In this document: positions 9,704-18,321 of the stretch, piece by piece
Layout: each line of letters begins with the position of its first letter
Numbering within the stretch: position 1 is the first letter of the stretch
Assembly: GCF_010993735.1 (NCBI RefSeq)
Contig: NZ_WQNI01000010.1
Location: 124,001-188,000 of the forward strand
Length of the DNA stretch: 64,000 bases
Source of the DNA: Chelativorans alearensis
GTDB lineage: Bacteria > Pseudomonadota > Alphaproteobacteria > Rhizobiales > Rhizobiaceae
Direction: 5' to 3'
The notes under the pieces: generated by a model
What the model was told of the DNA's origin: nothing
The model's database searches: none
Seen by the model: only the letters and a program-made list of their open reading frames with translations
Program-made: the position numbers and the translations under genes

Positions 9704-10778
9704 ACTCTCCCAGGACGATTCCGGCTCAACTGCCGAAGCCCGGCGGCAGATCGAGATATGCAACGCATGCCGCTATTGCGAAGGCTATTGTTCCGTGTTT
9801 CCGGCGATGACGCGCCAGAAGATGTTCTCCGACGGCGACATCACGCATCTGGCGAACCTCTGTCACAACTGCCGGGGCTGCTACTACGCCTGCCAGTACA
9901 CCGAGCCGCATGAATTCGCGCTGAACCTTCCCGCGGCGCTGGCCGAAGTCCGTCAGGAAAGCTGGGAGCGGCTGGTTTGGCCGGCGCCATTTTCGCGCTT
10001 GTTCCATACGCATGGCGTGGCAATTGCGGGGATGCTGGTCGCCGGCATCTCGGCCTTGTTTGCCTTGATTGCCGCCCTGCCGGAGAGTGCGGGCGACGGG
10101 TTCTACGCGCACCTGTCGCACAACGCGATGGTCGCGGTTTTCACCCCGGGATTCCTGCTGCCGCTTGTTGCCGTCGCCATCGGCCTGTACCGGTACTGGC
10201 GGGACGTCGGTGCGGGGCCTATCACGCTGCCCGACATCGGCAACGCCTTTGCCAGCGCTGCAACACTGCGGAACCTCGACGGCGGACAGGGGCAAGGCTG
10301 CAATTTCGAGCGCGAGGACCGCTACACCGACCTCAGGCGCTGGTTCCACCAGGCCGTGCTCTACGGCTTCCTTGCCTGCTTCGCGGCGACGTCGGTGGCG
10401 ACGCTCATGCACTACTTTCTTGACTGGCAGGCGCCCTACGGCCTGTTCACGCCGCCCAAGCTCTTGGGCGTGCCAGGCGGTATCGCGCTGGTGATTGGCA
10501 CCAGCGGACTTGTTTGGCTTAAGATGCGGGCTGATCCCAAGCTTGGCGCAAGCCGGGTTTGGGGAGGCGAGGTGGCATTCGTGCTGCTGCTCGGTCTCGT
10601 GGCGGCTTCCGGGCTGGCGCTATATGCAGCCACCGGCACCTTTGCGGTGTCCAGCCTTTTGGCGCTGCATCTGGGTTCGGTGCTGGCCTTGTTCCTGCTG
10701 CTACCCTACACGAAAATGGTTCATGGCTTTTTCCGCATCGCGGCGCTGCTTGCCGAGGAAGCAAAGCGGAAGGGATGA
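9693..10778 (+). CDS. tcuB: TcuB, membrane Fe-S/heme electron carrier for tricarballylate oxidation
   Basis: About 361 residues. Two cysteine clusters, CNACRYCEGYC (Cys23-Cys33) and CHNCRGCYYAC (Cys57-Cys67), can bind 4Fe-4S centres. A C-terminal membrane half has about six hydrophobic helices with histidines (for example LMHYF) suited to heme b, as in the TcuB/CitB family. The ATG at 9693 overlaps the end of tcuA and has GGGAA upstream. Open reading continues to a TTG at 9633 and ATGs at 9651 and 9675, but the chosen start gives the N-terminal spacing before the first cysteine expected from homologues. It passes electrons from TcuA to the quinone pool. Confidence 0.9.
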   Translation: MLLELSQDDSGSTAEARRQIEICNACRYCEGYCSVFPAMTRQKMFSDGDITHLANLCHNCRGCYYACQYTEPHEFALNLPAALAEVRQESWERLVWPAPFSRLFHTHGVAIAGMLVAGISALFALIAALPESAGDGFYAHLSHNAMVAVFTPGFLLPLVAVAIGLYRYWRDVGAGPITLPDIGNAFASAATLRNLDGGQGQGCNFEREDRYTDLRRWFHQAVLYGFLACFAATSVATLMHYFLDWQAPYGLFTPPKLLGVPGGIALVIGTSGLVWLKMRADPKLGASRVWGGEVAFVLLLGLVAASGLALYAATGTFAVSSLLALHLGSVLALFLLLPYTKMVHGFFRIAALLAEEAKRKG

Positions 10779-10914
10779 GTTCTGGGCGGCATGCGCCGCG
10801 GGTACCGCCATCTGGAGCCCTTCGCGTACCACGAAGATTTGCGGATAGACTGGCGCCGGGTGCGAAGCTAGGCTCCGAAAACTCCCATTCTCCAAAAGCT
10901 TCTCGGGGACTTCA

Positions 10915-11523
10915 ATGGATGACAAGGTCACGGCGGTGCTCGACGCCTACCACGAGCTGATCCAGGAGCAACGTCAGAGCCCGCAGCAGGCGCGGCCTGA
11001 GACGGGAGAGGATAGGCGGCTTCTTGCCGTGGGACCACAAACGGGGCGGCTGCTCAACGTTCTCGCCAGGAGCCAGAAAGCACCGAATATTCTGGAACTC
11101 GGCACGTCCTATGGTTACTCGGGCATCTGGCTGGCAGAAGCTGCGCGCGCGGCCGGAGGCCGGCTGATTACGATGGAGATGCATGACTATAAGTCAGCCT
11201 TCGCGCAGGACATGGCGGCCAAAGCGTGTCTTGCCGATTATGTCGACTTCAAAGTCGGCGATGCCGTTCAGTTGATCGATGACCTGGCAGTGGGGCTGGA
11301 TTTTGTGCTCGTCGATCTCTGGAAGGATCTGTATGTCCCTTGCCTCGAAGCCTTCTATCCAAAGCTGAACCCCGGCGCGATCATCGTCGCGGACAATATG
11401 CTGCGGCCCGGTGGTGAAAATGTCATGCACTACGGCAGGGTCGTGCGCAAAATGCCCGGCATTACGAGTGTGCTCCTGCCGGTCGGGTCGGGGATCGAGG
11501 TCAGCCGCTACCAGCCGGAATGA
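10915..11523 (+). CDS. SAM-dependent O-methyltransferase-like protein (COMT-type fold)
   Basis: A 202-residue Rossmann methyltransferase. ILELGTSYGYSGIWLA is SAM-binding motif I of the class I/COMT-like family; FVLVDLWKDLYVPCLE and ADNMLRPGG match the later acidic metal/catechol-site region. It may methylate a catechol or carboxylate, or be a family member of other function. It lies 136 bp after tcuB on the same strand and is convergent with the double-HTH LysR. A link to tricarballylate metabolism is not obvious. Spacer 10779-10914 shows no clear promoter or hairpin. Confidence 0.82.
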   Translation: MDDKVTAVLDAYHELIQEQRQSPQQARPETGEDRRLLAVGPQTGRLLNVLARSQKAPNILELGTSYGYSGIWLAEAARAAGGRLITMEMHDYKSAFAQDMAAKACLADYVDFKVGDAVQLIDDLAVGLDFVLVDLWKDLYVPCLEAFYPKLNPGAIIVADNMLRPGGENVMHYGRVVRKMPGITSVLLPVGSGIEVSRYQPE

Positions 11524-11605
11524 ATTTCATCGCCAGATGACTGACGGCCAGCGCTTACATGCCCCGCGCAGGGGGTAGATAATCAAAGCCCGAAGTCAGG
11601 CCATT

Positions 11606-12850
11606 TTATGTGGTGACAGGATCGCTTGGGTGCATCCTGAATACGTTTTCGATGCATATCCTTCTTAAAATGTTCAAAAAGAGCGATTGCGTTGCGGTCG
11701 GTGACCAGCCGCGCCTCGTTGTGATGCCGATGGGGCGGTCGGAGCCATCGAGCGTGAAGTCCAATGTCGTCAACACGCCTTCTTCCAGTTCCCTTGCGAT
11801 CTGGTGCCGGGAAATGATGGTGAGGCGGTCACCACCCAGCAGTAGTCCCCGGATTAATATCAGGGAGCTCGATTCCACGATCCTGCCCGGCGCCGGAACT
11901 TTCGCGTTCTGGAACAGCGCATCGAAATGTTGACGGGTCGGGATGTTCGACGACGGTGTCACCCAAGGGAATTGCGCGAGCATATCCACGCGGAGGCGCC
12001 TCCTGCCCGCAAGCGGATGACCGGCCCGTGCCGCTATGGCCAGCTTGTCGACAAACAATTCCTCCTGTACGACGTCGTCCACCGGAGGGGGATCCCGCAA
12101 CGCGCCGATGAGAACGTCCATCTCCCCATAGCGGAGCGCGTGCAACAAATCTTTATAGGCGCCATCACGTACCTTGATCCGGACTTCCGGACGCAACGCG
12201 CACAGATCGTTGATCGCCTTGGGAAGAATGAAGCTGCGCGCCAGGGGAAGCGTGCCGAGGACGATCCGTGCGGTGTCGTGCCCCAGCAGCATGGAGACTT
12301 CCTCCAGGCCCTGTTTGAGTTCGGCGAACGCCAGCAATACGCCCTGGCGCAGGGCGTCACCGGCGTGAGTAGGCTCGAAACCCTGGACAGACCTGGTAAA
12401 GAGCTGAAGTCCGGATATGCGCTCCATGTCGTTGATGGCTCTGTGCACTGAGGGGCGGGACACACCAAGGTTCCTGGCCGCCCAGGAGTAGTTTCCGGTT
12501 TCGCAAAGCGCCAGAAAACACCGGAGTTGAACCGTCGTCAGCAGATGATCGAAGTTCGCAAAGCCTGCCGATTTCAAGCGCCCGCCGCAACGCGCCGCGC
12601 GACGCGCGGAACGTGCCAGGATAAACAGCGCCCGATCCACCCGGGCACGCAGCAATTCACCCGCCTCAGTCGGGAACATGCCGGTGCTCTTCCGCAGAAA
12701 CAGCGGTGTGCCGACCGCTTCTTCAAGCTTGGCCAGAGCCTGGGTTATCGCTGGCTGCGAAAGAAAGACCTTCCCCGAGGCGGCCGAAATACTGCCGGTA
12801 GCGGCGACTTGGGCAAAGGCACGCAGGTGACGGAGATTCAAACGGGTCAC
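11606..12850 (-). CDS. LysR-type regulator with two N-terminal HTH domains
   Basis: 414 residues, about 110 longer than a normal LysR. The first winged HTH is residues 1-62 (LRHLRAFAQVAATGSISAAS...LSQPAITQAL, split here). A second, divergent one follows at about 105-170 (LRCFLALCETGNYSWAA, then GVSRPSVHRAINDME). The effector-binding domain occupies about 190-400. The start is GTG 12850 with a purine-rich AAGGAAGGGA upstream. Transcribed divergently from galB, which it probably controls with a ring-cleavage or 4-oxalomesaconate metabolite as effector (inference). A second protein with the same architecture is encoded at 54628-55896. Confidence 0.93.
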   Translation of the reverse strand: MTRLNLRHLRAFAQVAATGSISAASGKVFLSQPAITQALAKLEEAVGTPLFLRKSTGMFPTEAGELLRARVDRALFILARSARRAARCGGRLKSAGFANFDHLLTTVQLRCFLALCETGNYSWAARNLGVSRPSVHRAINDMERISGLQLFTRSVQGFEPTHAGDALRQGVLLAFAELKQGLEEVSMLLGHDTARIVLGTLPLARSFILPKAINDLCALRPEVRIKVRDGAYKDLLHALRYGEMDVLIGALRDPPPVDDVVQEELFVDKLAIAARAGHPLAGRRRLRVDMLAQFPWVTPSSNIPTRQHFDALFQNAKVPAPGRIVESSSLILIRGLLLGGDRLTIISRHQIARELEEGVLTTLDFTLDGSDRPIGITTRRGWSPTATQSLFLNILRRICIENVFRMHPSDPVTT

Positions 12851-12920
12851 AGGACAGTCCCTTCCTTATCGAGGCAAACATAGTGTAGCAAAAACTTATA
12901 GCCTTGGTCTTCCATTGAAA

Positions 12921-12932
12921 TGGCAATTGCCA
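12921..12932. promoter_or_regulatory. Perfect 12-bp palindrome in the lysR/galB divergent promoter
   Basis: TGGCAATTGCCA is an exact palindrome in the 130-bp region between the LysR start (12850) and the galB start (12981), 48 bp upstream of galB. A plausible regulator site; no textbook T-N11-A LysR box is obvious around it. Confidence 0.4.
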
Positions 12933-12980
12933 ACGATAGGGGAGAAAAGGCAGCGGTATTTTGTTGGAGGAGAGACCGTC

Positions 12981-13715
12981 TTGACTGCGAATAGAACGGC
13001 ATTGGTGATCAGCGCCCACGCGGCCGACTTCGTCTGGCGTTGCGGAGGTGCGATCGCATTGCACCAAAAGCTGGGCTACGACGTGACCGTGGCTTGTCTT
13101 TCCTTTGGAGAGCGCGGGGAAAGCGCCAAGCTGTGGAAGCAGGAAGGCACTACGCTGGAGAAGGTCAAGGCCGCGCGGCAAAAGGAGGCCGAGGCAGCAG
13201 CCAAGGCGCTTGACGTCCACGATATTCAATTCTTCGACTTGGGCGACTATCCGCTGGATCTCGGGGCGGAGGCACGCGAGCGCACGGTGGATCTCATTCG
13301 GGCCGTGCAGCCAGCCTTCATGATGAGCCATTCCATGTGGGATCCGTACAATACGGACCATATGAACACGACGAAATTCGTGCTCGAGTGCCGCATGGTC
13401 GCGCAGGCCTGGGGGCATAAACCGGGAGAGAAGGTGCTTGGCGCGCCGCAGCTCTATCTGTTCGAGCCACACCAGACCGAGCAGATGGGCTGGAAGCCGG
13501 ACGTGTTCCTGGACATCACCGAGGTGTGGGACAAGAAGCGCGCCGCAATCGAGTGCATGGAAGGCCAGGAGCACTTGTGGGCGTACTACACGAATGTAGC
13601 GGAGAATCGCGGCAACCATTTCCGCCGCAATTCCGGCGGGCAGGCGGGCGGGCGGGCGGCAAGATACGCCGAGGGCTTCCAGTCGGTGTTTCCGCGAACG
13701 GTGGATGAGCTCTGA
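12981..13715 (+). CDS. galB: 4-oxalomesaconate hydratase, PIG-L/LmbE type (GalB)
   Basis: A 244-residue PIG-L-family protein. [20 protein letters not shown] carries the metal-binding His/Asp of this family and closely resembles GalB of Pseudomonas putida; [14 protein letters not shown] is the second recognisable block. GalB hydrates 4-oxalomesaconate to 4-carboxy-4-hydroxy-2-oxoadipate using zinc. I choose TTG 12981 because GGAGGAGAG stands just upstream and the product begins six residues before ALVISAH; an alternative TTG at 12915 would add 22 residues. The stop overlaps galC by one base (TGATG). A glycine/arginine-rich stretch lies near the C-terminus. An unrelated enzyme for the same step is encoded at 38049. 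Confidence 0.9.
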   Translation: MTANRTALVISAHAADFVWRCGGAIALHQKLGYDVTVACLSFGERGESAKLWKQEGTTLEKVKAARQKEAEAAAKALDVHDIQFFDLGDYPLDLGAEARERTVDLIRAVQPAFMMSHSMWDPYNTDHMNTTKFVLECRMVAQAWGHKPGEKVLGAPQLYLFEPHQTEQMGWKPDVFLDITEVWDKKRAAIECMEGQEHLWAYYTNVAENRGNHFRRNSGGQAGGRAARYAEGFQSVFPRTVDEL

Positions 13716-14407
13716 TGGCCGGTTCCACAACGGAAGCGGGCGTCGTCGTCCAGCATATCGAGCGTGCCGAACAGGCTGTCATCGACGGCCTTGGCGAATG
13801 CGGGGTAGCGACGGTGCATGAGGCGCAGGGCCGGAAGGGCTTGCTGGCCGCCTATATGCGCCCGATTTATTCCGGCGCGCGGATCGCCGCGTCCGCGGTC
13901 ACCATCTCGGCGCCGCCCTGCGATAATTGGATGATCCATGTCGCCATCGAGCAGATCAGGGAAGGCGATATTCTGGTGCTCGCCCCCACTTCTCCGTCTG
14001 ATGCCGGCTATTTCGGCGACCTGCTCGCCACTTCGGCGAAGGCGCGTGGCTGCCGAGGTCTCGTGATCGACGCTGGTGTTCGCGATGTGCGCGACCTGAC
14101 GGAGATGCGGTTTCCTGTCTGGTCGAAAGCAGTCTTCGCGCAGGGCACGGTGAAGGAGACGCTCGGGTCTGTCAACGTTCCGGTGGTTTGCGCGAGTGAG
14201 CTTGTCAATCCGGGCGATGTCATCGTCGCCGACGACGATGGCGTTTGCGTCGTGCGGCGCGAGGAAGCACAAGTGGTGCTGGAAAAAGCGCGCGCCCGAG
14301 AGGCCAACGAGGCGGAGAAGCGCGCGCGTTTCGAGAAAGGCGAGCTCGGCCTCGATATTTACGGAATGCGCGGGCGCCTCGCCGAAAAGGGCCTGAAATA
14401 TGTCTGA
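13715..14407 (+). CDS. galC: 4-carboxy-4-hydroxy-2-oxoadipate aldolase (GalC/LigK, RraA fold)
   Basis: 230 residues of the RraA-like class II aldolase family. The metal/substrate block [14 protein letters not shown] contains the conserved Arg-Asp pair, and the preceding [15 protein letters not shown] is typical. GalC/LigK cleaves 4-carboxy-4-hydroxy-2-oxoadipate into pyruvate and oxaloacetate, the last step of protocatechuate 4,5-cleavage and gallate degradation. It overlaps galB by one base and galD by eight, so the proteins are translationally coupled. Confidence 0.93.
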   Translation: MAGSTTEAGVVVQHIERAEQAVIDGLGECGVATVHEAQGRKGLLAAYMRPIYSGARIAASAVTISAPPCDNWMIHVAIEQIREGDILVLAPTSPSDAGYFGDLLATSAKARGCRGLVIDAGVRDVRDLTEMRFPVWSKAVFAQGTVKETLGSVNVPVVCASELVNPGDVIVADDDGVCVVRREEAQVVLEKARAREANEAEKRARFEKGELGLDIYGMRGRLAEKGLKYV

Positions 14408-15491
14408 TGGCATTCGAGCCATGTGGATGCGCGGTGGCACGTCGAAAGGCGGCTATTTCCTTGCCGACGACCTTCCATCCGACACTGCCGAGCGCGACGC
14501 CCTGCTGCTTTCGATCATGGGATCGCCGGATTCCCGCCAGATCGACGGCATGGGCGGGGCGGATCCGTTGACCTCCAAGGTCGCCGTCATCGCCAGGTCG
14601 GACCGCCCGGGGGTCGATATCGATTATCTGTTCCTGCAGGTCTTTGTGGATCAGGCGGTGGTGTCGGCCTCGCAGACCTGCGGAAACATTCTGGCCGGCG
14701 TCGGTCCGTTCGCCATCGAGCGCGGCTTGGTGGCGGCGCGGGAGGGCGAGACGCCGGTCACCATATATAATGAAAACAGCGGTCAGGTAGCGGTCGCGCG
14801 GGTTGCGACGCCCGGCGGGCGCGTGTGTTACGAAGGTGTGGCGCATATCGACGGCGTGCCGGGCCAGGCCGCGCCAATTCCCATCGAATTCAAGGATACG
14901 GCGGGCTCCAGTTGCGGCGCGCTGCTGCCGACCGGACATGCCGCCGACACGGTGGAAGGCGTTAAGGTCACCATGATCGACAACGGCATGCCGTGCGTCA
15001 TCCTGGCGGCGCGGGACATGGGTATTTCCGGACGTGAAACGCCGGCCGAACTGGAAGCCAATTCTGCCTTGCGCGAAAGGCTTGAGGCGATCCGGCTTGC
15101 CTGCGGCCCTATGATGAATCTCGGCGACGTGACCGAGCAATCCGTGCCGAAAATGACGATGGTTAGCGAGGCGCAATCGGGCGGTGCCATTTCCACGCGA
15201 ACCTTCATCCCGCATCGCTGTCACAAGGCGATCGGCGTGCTGGGCGCGGTCAGCGTCGCCACGGCCTGCCTGACCGAGGGCTCCGTCGCTTTCGACATGG
15301 CTGCGCGTGGAGAAGGCGGCGAGCGCAGCCTTTCCATTGAGCATCCGACCGGCGAAATGACGGTCATTGCATCGCTGGACGAAGCGGGCTCCATTCAATC
15401 CGCCGCCATATTGCGCACTGCGCGCAAGCTGATGGACGGCGTTGTCTTCCCCGCGCCACAGGTGCCTGTGCTGACAAGGGCTGCCGAATGA
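14400..15491 (+). CDS. galD: 4-oxalomesaconate tautomerase (GalD/LigU, PrpF family)
   Basis: A 363-residue protein of the PrpF/DapF-like isomerase family. [13 protein letters not shown] is the signature N-terminus and [16 protein letters not shown] the central substrate loop with the conserved cysteine. GalD converts enol/keto tautomers of 4-oxalomesaconate so that the hydratase can act; LigU is an allylic isomerase acting at the same point. The start lies inside galC and the stop overlaps ligI (ATGA). Methylaconitate isomerase (PrpF) is the alternative name for this family, but the operon strongly favours GalD. Confidence 0.92.
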   Translation: MSDGIRAMWMRGGTSKGGYFLADDLPSDTAERDALLLSIMGSPDSRQIDGMGGADPLTSKVAVIARSDRPGVDIDYLFLQVFVDQAVVSASQTCGNILAGVGPFAIERGLVAAREGETPVTIYNENSGQVAVARVATPGGRVCYEGVAHIDGVPGQAAPIPIEFKDTAGSSCGALLPTGHAADTVEGVKVTMIDNGMPCVILAARDMGISGRETPAELEANSALRERLEAIRLACGPMMNLGDVTEQSVPKMTMVSEAQSGGAISTRTFIPHRCHKAIGVLGAVSVATACLTEGSVAFDMAARGEGGERSLSIEHPTGEMTVIASLDEAGSIQSAAILRTARKLMDGVVFPAPQVPVLTRAAE

Positions 15492-16372
15492 CATCCGCAT
15501 ATCTGCCATTCCATCCAAATCCTTCGAGCCCGCGCTTTCAGGTTCCTGCGGGAGCCGTGGATGCCCATTGCCACGTCTTCGGTCCGGCGGTGAAATTCCC
15601 CTTCGCGCCCGAGCGAAAATACACGCCGGTCGACGCGCCGAAGGAGAAGCTGTTCGCGCTGCGCGACCATCTGGGCCTGAGCCGCAGCGTCATCGTGCAG
15701 GCGACCTGTCATGGACGCGACAATGCCGCGCTCGTGGGCGCCTTGCGGAACTCCAACGGCACGGCGCGCGGCATTGCGGTTGTCGGAGCGGGGGTGGAAG
15801 ATGATGAACTCGTCCTTCTGCATGATGCAGGCGTGCGCGGCGTGCGCTTCAACTTCCTGAAGCGGCTTGTCGACGACACCCCCCTTGAAACCTTTACCGA
15901 AATAGCCGCGCGCATTTCCCGCCTCGGCTGGCATCTTGTCGTGTATTTCGAGGCTGAGGAACTCGACCGGTTGAAATCCTTCCTTGGGGCGTTGCCCGGT
16001 ATGGTGGTCATCGACCATATGGGCAGGCCCGATGTATCCGCGGGGGTGGATAGCGCGGAATTCCGCCAGTTCATCCGGTTCCTCGACGAACACCCGAACA
16101 TGCATATCAAGGTTTCCTGCCCCGAACGGCTGACCAGGGCAGGGCCACCGTATGACGATGTCGTCCCCTTCGCCAGAACGCTCGTCGAGCGGTTTCCGGA
16201 TCGCGTATTGTGGGGCACGGACTGGCCACATCCAAATATGAAATCCCACATGCCGGACGACGGAAGCCTGGTCGATTTCATCCCGCGTATCGCCGTCACC
16301 GAGGCGTTGCAGCGCAAGCTTCTGGTGGACAACCCGATGCGCCTCTACTGGCCTGAGGAAGCGGGAAGATGA
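15488..16372 (+). CDS. ligI: 2-pyrone-4,6-dicarboxylate hydrolase (LigI)
   Basis: A 294-residue amidohydrolase. VDAHCHVFGP supplies His27 and His29, and WGTDWPHPN (about residue 245) the catalytic Asp, the pattern of LigI, which works without a metal. It opens the pyrone lactone to 4-carboxy-2-hydroxymuconate (4-oxalomesaconate). Placed between galD and a TRAP transporter with ATGA overlaps on both sides, so its product should be handed to GalD, GalB and GalC. Confidence 0.93.
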   Translation: MTSAYLPFHPNPSSPRFQVPAGAVDAHCHVFGPAVKFPFAPERKYTPVDAPKEKLFALRDHLGLSRSVIVQATCHGRDNAALVGALRNSNGTARGIAVVGAGVEDDELVLLHDAGVRGVRFNFLKRLVDDTPLETFTEIAARISRLGWHLVVYFEAEELDRLKSFLGALPGMVVIDHMGRPDVSAGVDSAEFRQFIRFLDEHPNMHIKVSCPERLTRAGPPYDDVVPFARTLVERFPDRVLWGTDWPHPNMKSHMPDDGSLVDFIPRIAVTEALQRKLLVDNPMRLYWPEEAGR

Positions 16373-18321
16373 AGCAGGAGCAGAAGCTGAACCCGGCCGT
16401 CAACCGTCTCATTGCACTGTTCGCCGGGCTGATGTGCGCGGCTTGTGTTCTGTGGAATCTCGAGGTTCCAACCCGTATCGGCATATCAGTTCTCTCCCAG
16501 CAATATATGGCCCTTCAGCTCGCCATGGCGTTGGCGATCACCTATCTGCGTTTTGGCTTGCGGGGAGAAGCGAAGAAGCGGGTCGGCATTCTCGACGGCG
16601 CGATAGCGGCGGTCGTGCTCGCCGTCCTTCTCTACGCCGCCTGGGATTACTCATGGCTCCTGAAGGAGCAAGCCTACAGGCCCTGGCAGATAACGCTTGT
16701 CGGCGCCGTGGTCACAGTCACGGTCATGGAAGGCATCCGCAGGCGCGCAGGGTGGATGCTTTTTTCAATCGTTGCCGTTTTTCTCGTCTATGCACTGGTG
16801 GCCGATCAAGTTCCGGGCCGGCTCATTGGCAAGGAACTCAGCCCGATACGTCTCGTCCAGTATGTGGGGTTCGACCCGAACGCGGTGTTCTCCATGCCCC
16901 TCGCGGTGGGCACGATCATCGTTCTTCTGTTCGTTCTCTTCGGTCAGCTTCTATTTGCCGCTGGAGGGGGCGCTTTCTTCACGGACCTCGCCATGGCTGC
17001 GACAGGCAAGTCTCGCGGGGGCAGCGCCAAGATTTCCGTGGTGGGTTCCGCTCTTTTCGGTTCCATTTCCGGCAGCGCGGTCTCCAATGTTGTCACGACC
17101 GGCATCATAACCATCCCCCTCATGCAACGGGGCGGCTACTCAAAACGTGATGCTGGCGCCATCGAGGCGGTCGCCTCAACAGGAGGCCAACTGACACCGC
17201 CGATCATGGGGGCGGCGGCTTTCCTGATGGCCGAGTTTCTCGACATTCCCTACATGGCCGTCGCGGCCGCGGCGCTGTTGCCCGCCTTACTCTACTATCT
17301 CAGTGTTTTCGTTCAGGTTGATCTCATTGCCGGACGCGACAACATCACCGCCAGCGAGACGGACGGATTGACCGTGGGGCAGGTGCTTGCGGAGGGATGG
17401 CATTTCATCGTGCCCTTTGCCATCCTCCTCGGAGGACTTTTCTGGTGGCGGCTGGACCCGCAGGACGCAGCCATTCTGTCTTCGGTTGCGATCATCCTCG
17501 TGGGTTTTCTGCGCGGTTATCGCGGTCAGCGCCTGTCGCTGCGCTCGCTCGGCAAGGTCACGGTTGATGCCGCGACGAGCATGGTAGATCTCATCCTTGT
17601 CGTGGCGGCGGCTGGGTTTGTGATCGGCATTCTCAACATCACCGGCCTCGGCTTTGCCCTGACCCTGGTGCTGATCGACGCCGTTGGCTCGAACGTTATC
17701 GCCCTGCTACTGATCTCGGCGGTCATCTGCACCATTCTAGGTATGGGCATGCCAACCTCCGGCGTTTATGTGCTGCTTGCTGCGCTTGTCGGGCCGTCGC
17801 TGGTGCACGCTGGCATCCAGCCAATCGCGGCACATCTCTTCATCCTCTATTTCGGCATGATGTCGATGATTACGCCGCCCGTTGCGCTTGCGGCCTTCGC
17901 CGCTGCAACGATCACCAAGGACAACCCTCTTTCGACGGGGTTGGCCTCAATGCGCGTGGGATGGGCGGCATTCATAATCCCGTTCATCTTCGTCGCGTCG
18001 CCAGCCATTCTTCTGAACGGCAGCTGGCTGGAGATACTGTCGGCCGTGGTCCTGTCTCTCATCGGGATTACTGCGGTGACCGCAGGTATCGTCGGCTATT
18101 GGGGCCGGAAGCTCCGGATGGCCGCTCGTATCACGCTCGTTGGACTAGGTACGCTGGCACTGCCGTTGGGGTTCCTCTCAATTCCCGATATTGCGCATTG
18201 GATCGCTGCTTTGAGCGCGGTCGCCATTGCGTTGTTTCTGTCGGTTTCCGCCAGGGCGGAGTTGGTGTCCGAAAAGCAGCTCGTTGAAGGCAAACAGTCC
18301 ATAACAGGGAGGACATTATGA
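16369..18321 (+). CDS. TRAP transporter fused permease (DctQ-DctM), TAXI type
   Basis: A 650-residue fused TRAP permease: an N-terminal ~4-helix DctQ-like part (about residues 15-140), then the 12-helix DctM-like part containing GSALFGSISGSAVSNVVTTG and STGGQLTPPIMGAAAFLMAE, both characteristic of the TAXI-linked fused family. It would import an organic acid with the sodium gradient. The start overlaps ligI and the stop overlaps the binding-protein gene, an arrangement that ties the cargo to the PDC/4-oxalomesaconate pathway. Confidence 0.95.
   Translation: MKQEQKLNPAVNRLIALFAGLMCAACVLWNLEVPTRIGISVLSQQYMALQLAMALAITYLRFGLRGEAKKRVGILDGAIAAVVLAVLLYAAWDYSWLLKEQAYRPWQITLVGAVVTVTVMEGIRRRAGWMLFSIVAVFLVYALVADQVPGRLIGKELSPIRLVQYVGFDPNAVFSMPLAVGTIIVLLFVLFGQLLFAAGGGAFFTDLAMAATGKSRGGSAKISVVGSALFGSISGSAVSNVVTTGIITIPLMQRGGYSKRDAGAIEAVASTGGQLTPPIMGAAAFLMAEFLDIPYMAVAAAALLPALLYYLSVFVQVDLIAGRDNITASETDGLTVGQVLAEGWHFIVPFAILLGGLFWWRLDPQDAAILSSVAIILVGFLRGYRGQRLSLRSLGKVTVDAATSMVDLILVVAAAGFVIGILNITGLGFALTLVLIDAVGSNVIALLLISAVICTILGMGMPTSGVYVLLAALVGPSLVHAGIQPIAAHLFILYFGMMSMITPPVALAAFAAATITKDNPLSTGLASMRVGWAAFIIPFIFVASPAILLNGSWLEILSAVVLSLIGITAVTAGIVGYWGRKLRMAARITLVGLGTLALPLGFLSIPDIAHWIAALSAVAIALFLSVSARAELVSEKQLVEGKQSITGRTL

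Noticed and set aside
11524-11605. Possible bidirectional terminator between the methyltransferase and the LysR
   Set aside because: Only a short CCCC/GGGG pairing around 11562-11574 without a T-run; too weak to call.
12851-12980. T-N11-A LysR box in the galB promoter
   Set aside because: Several loose matches can be forced in this region, none with convincing dyad symmetry; only the exact palindrome at 12921 is reported.
14220-15518. A 432-codon minus-strand open frame
   Set aside because: Antisense to galC and galD, which have clear family matches and overlapping translational coupling.
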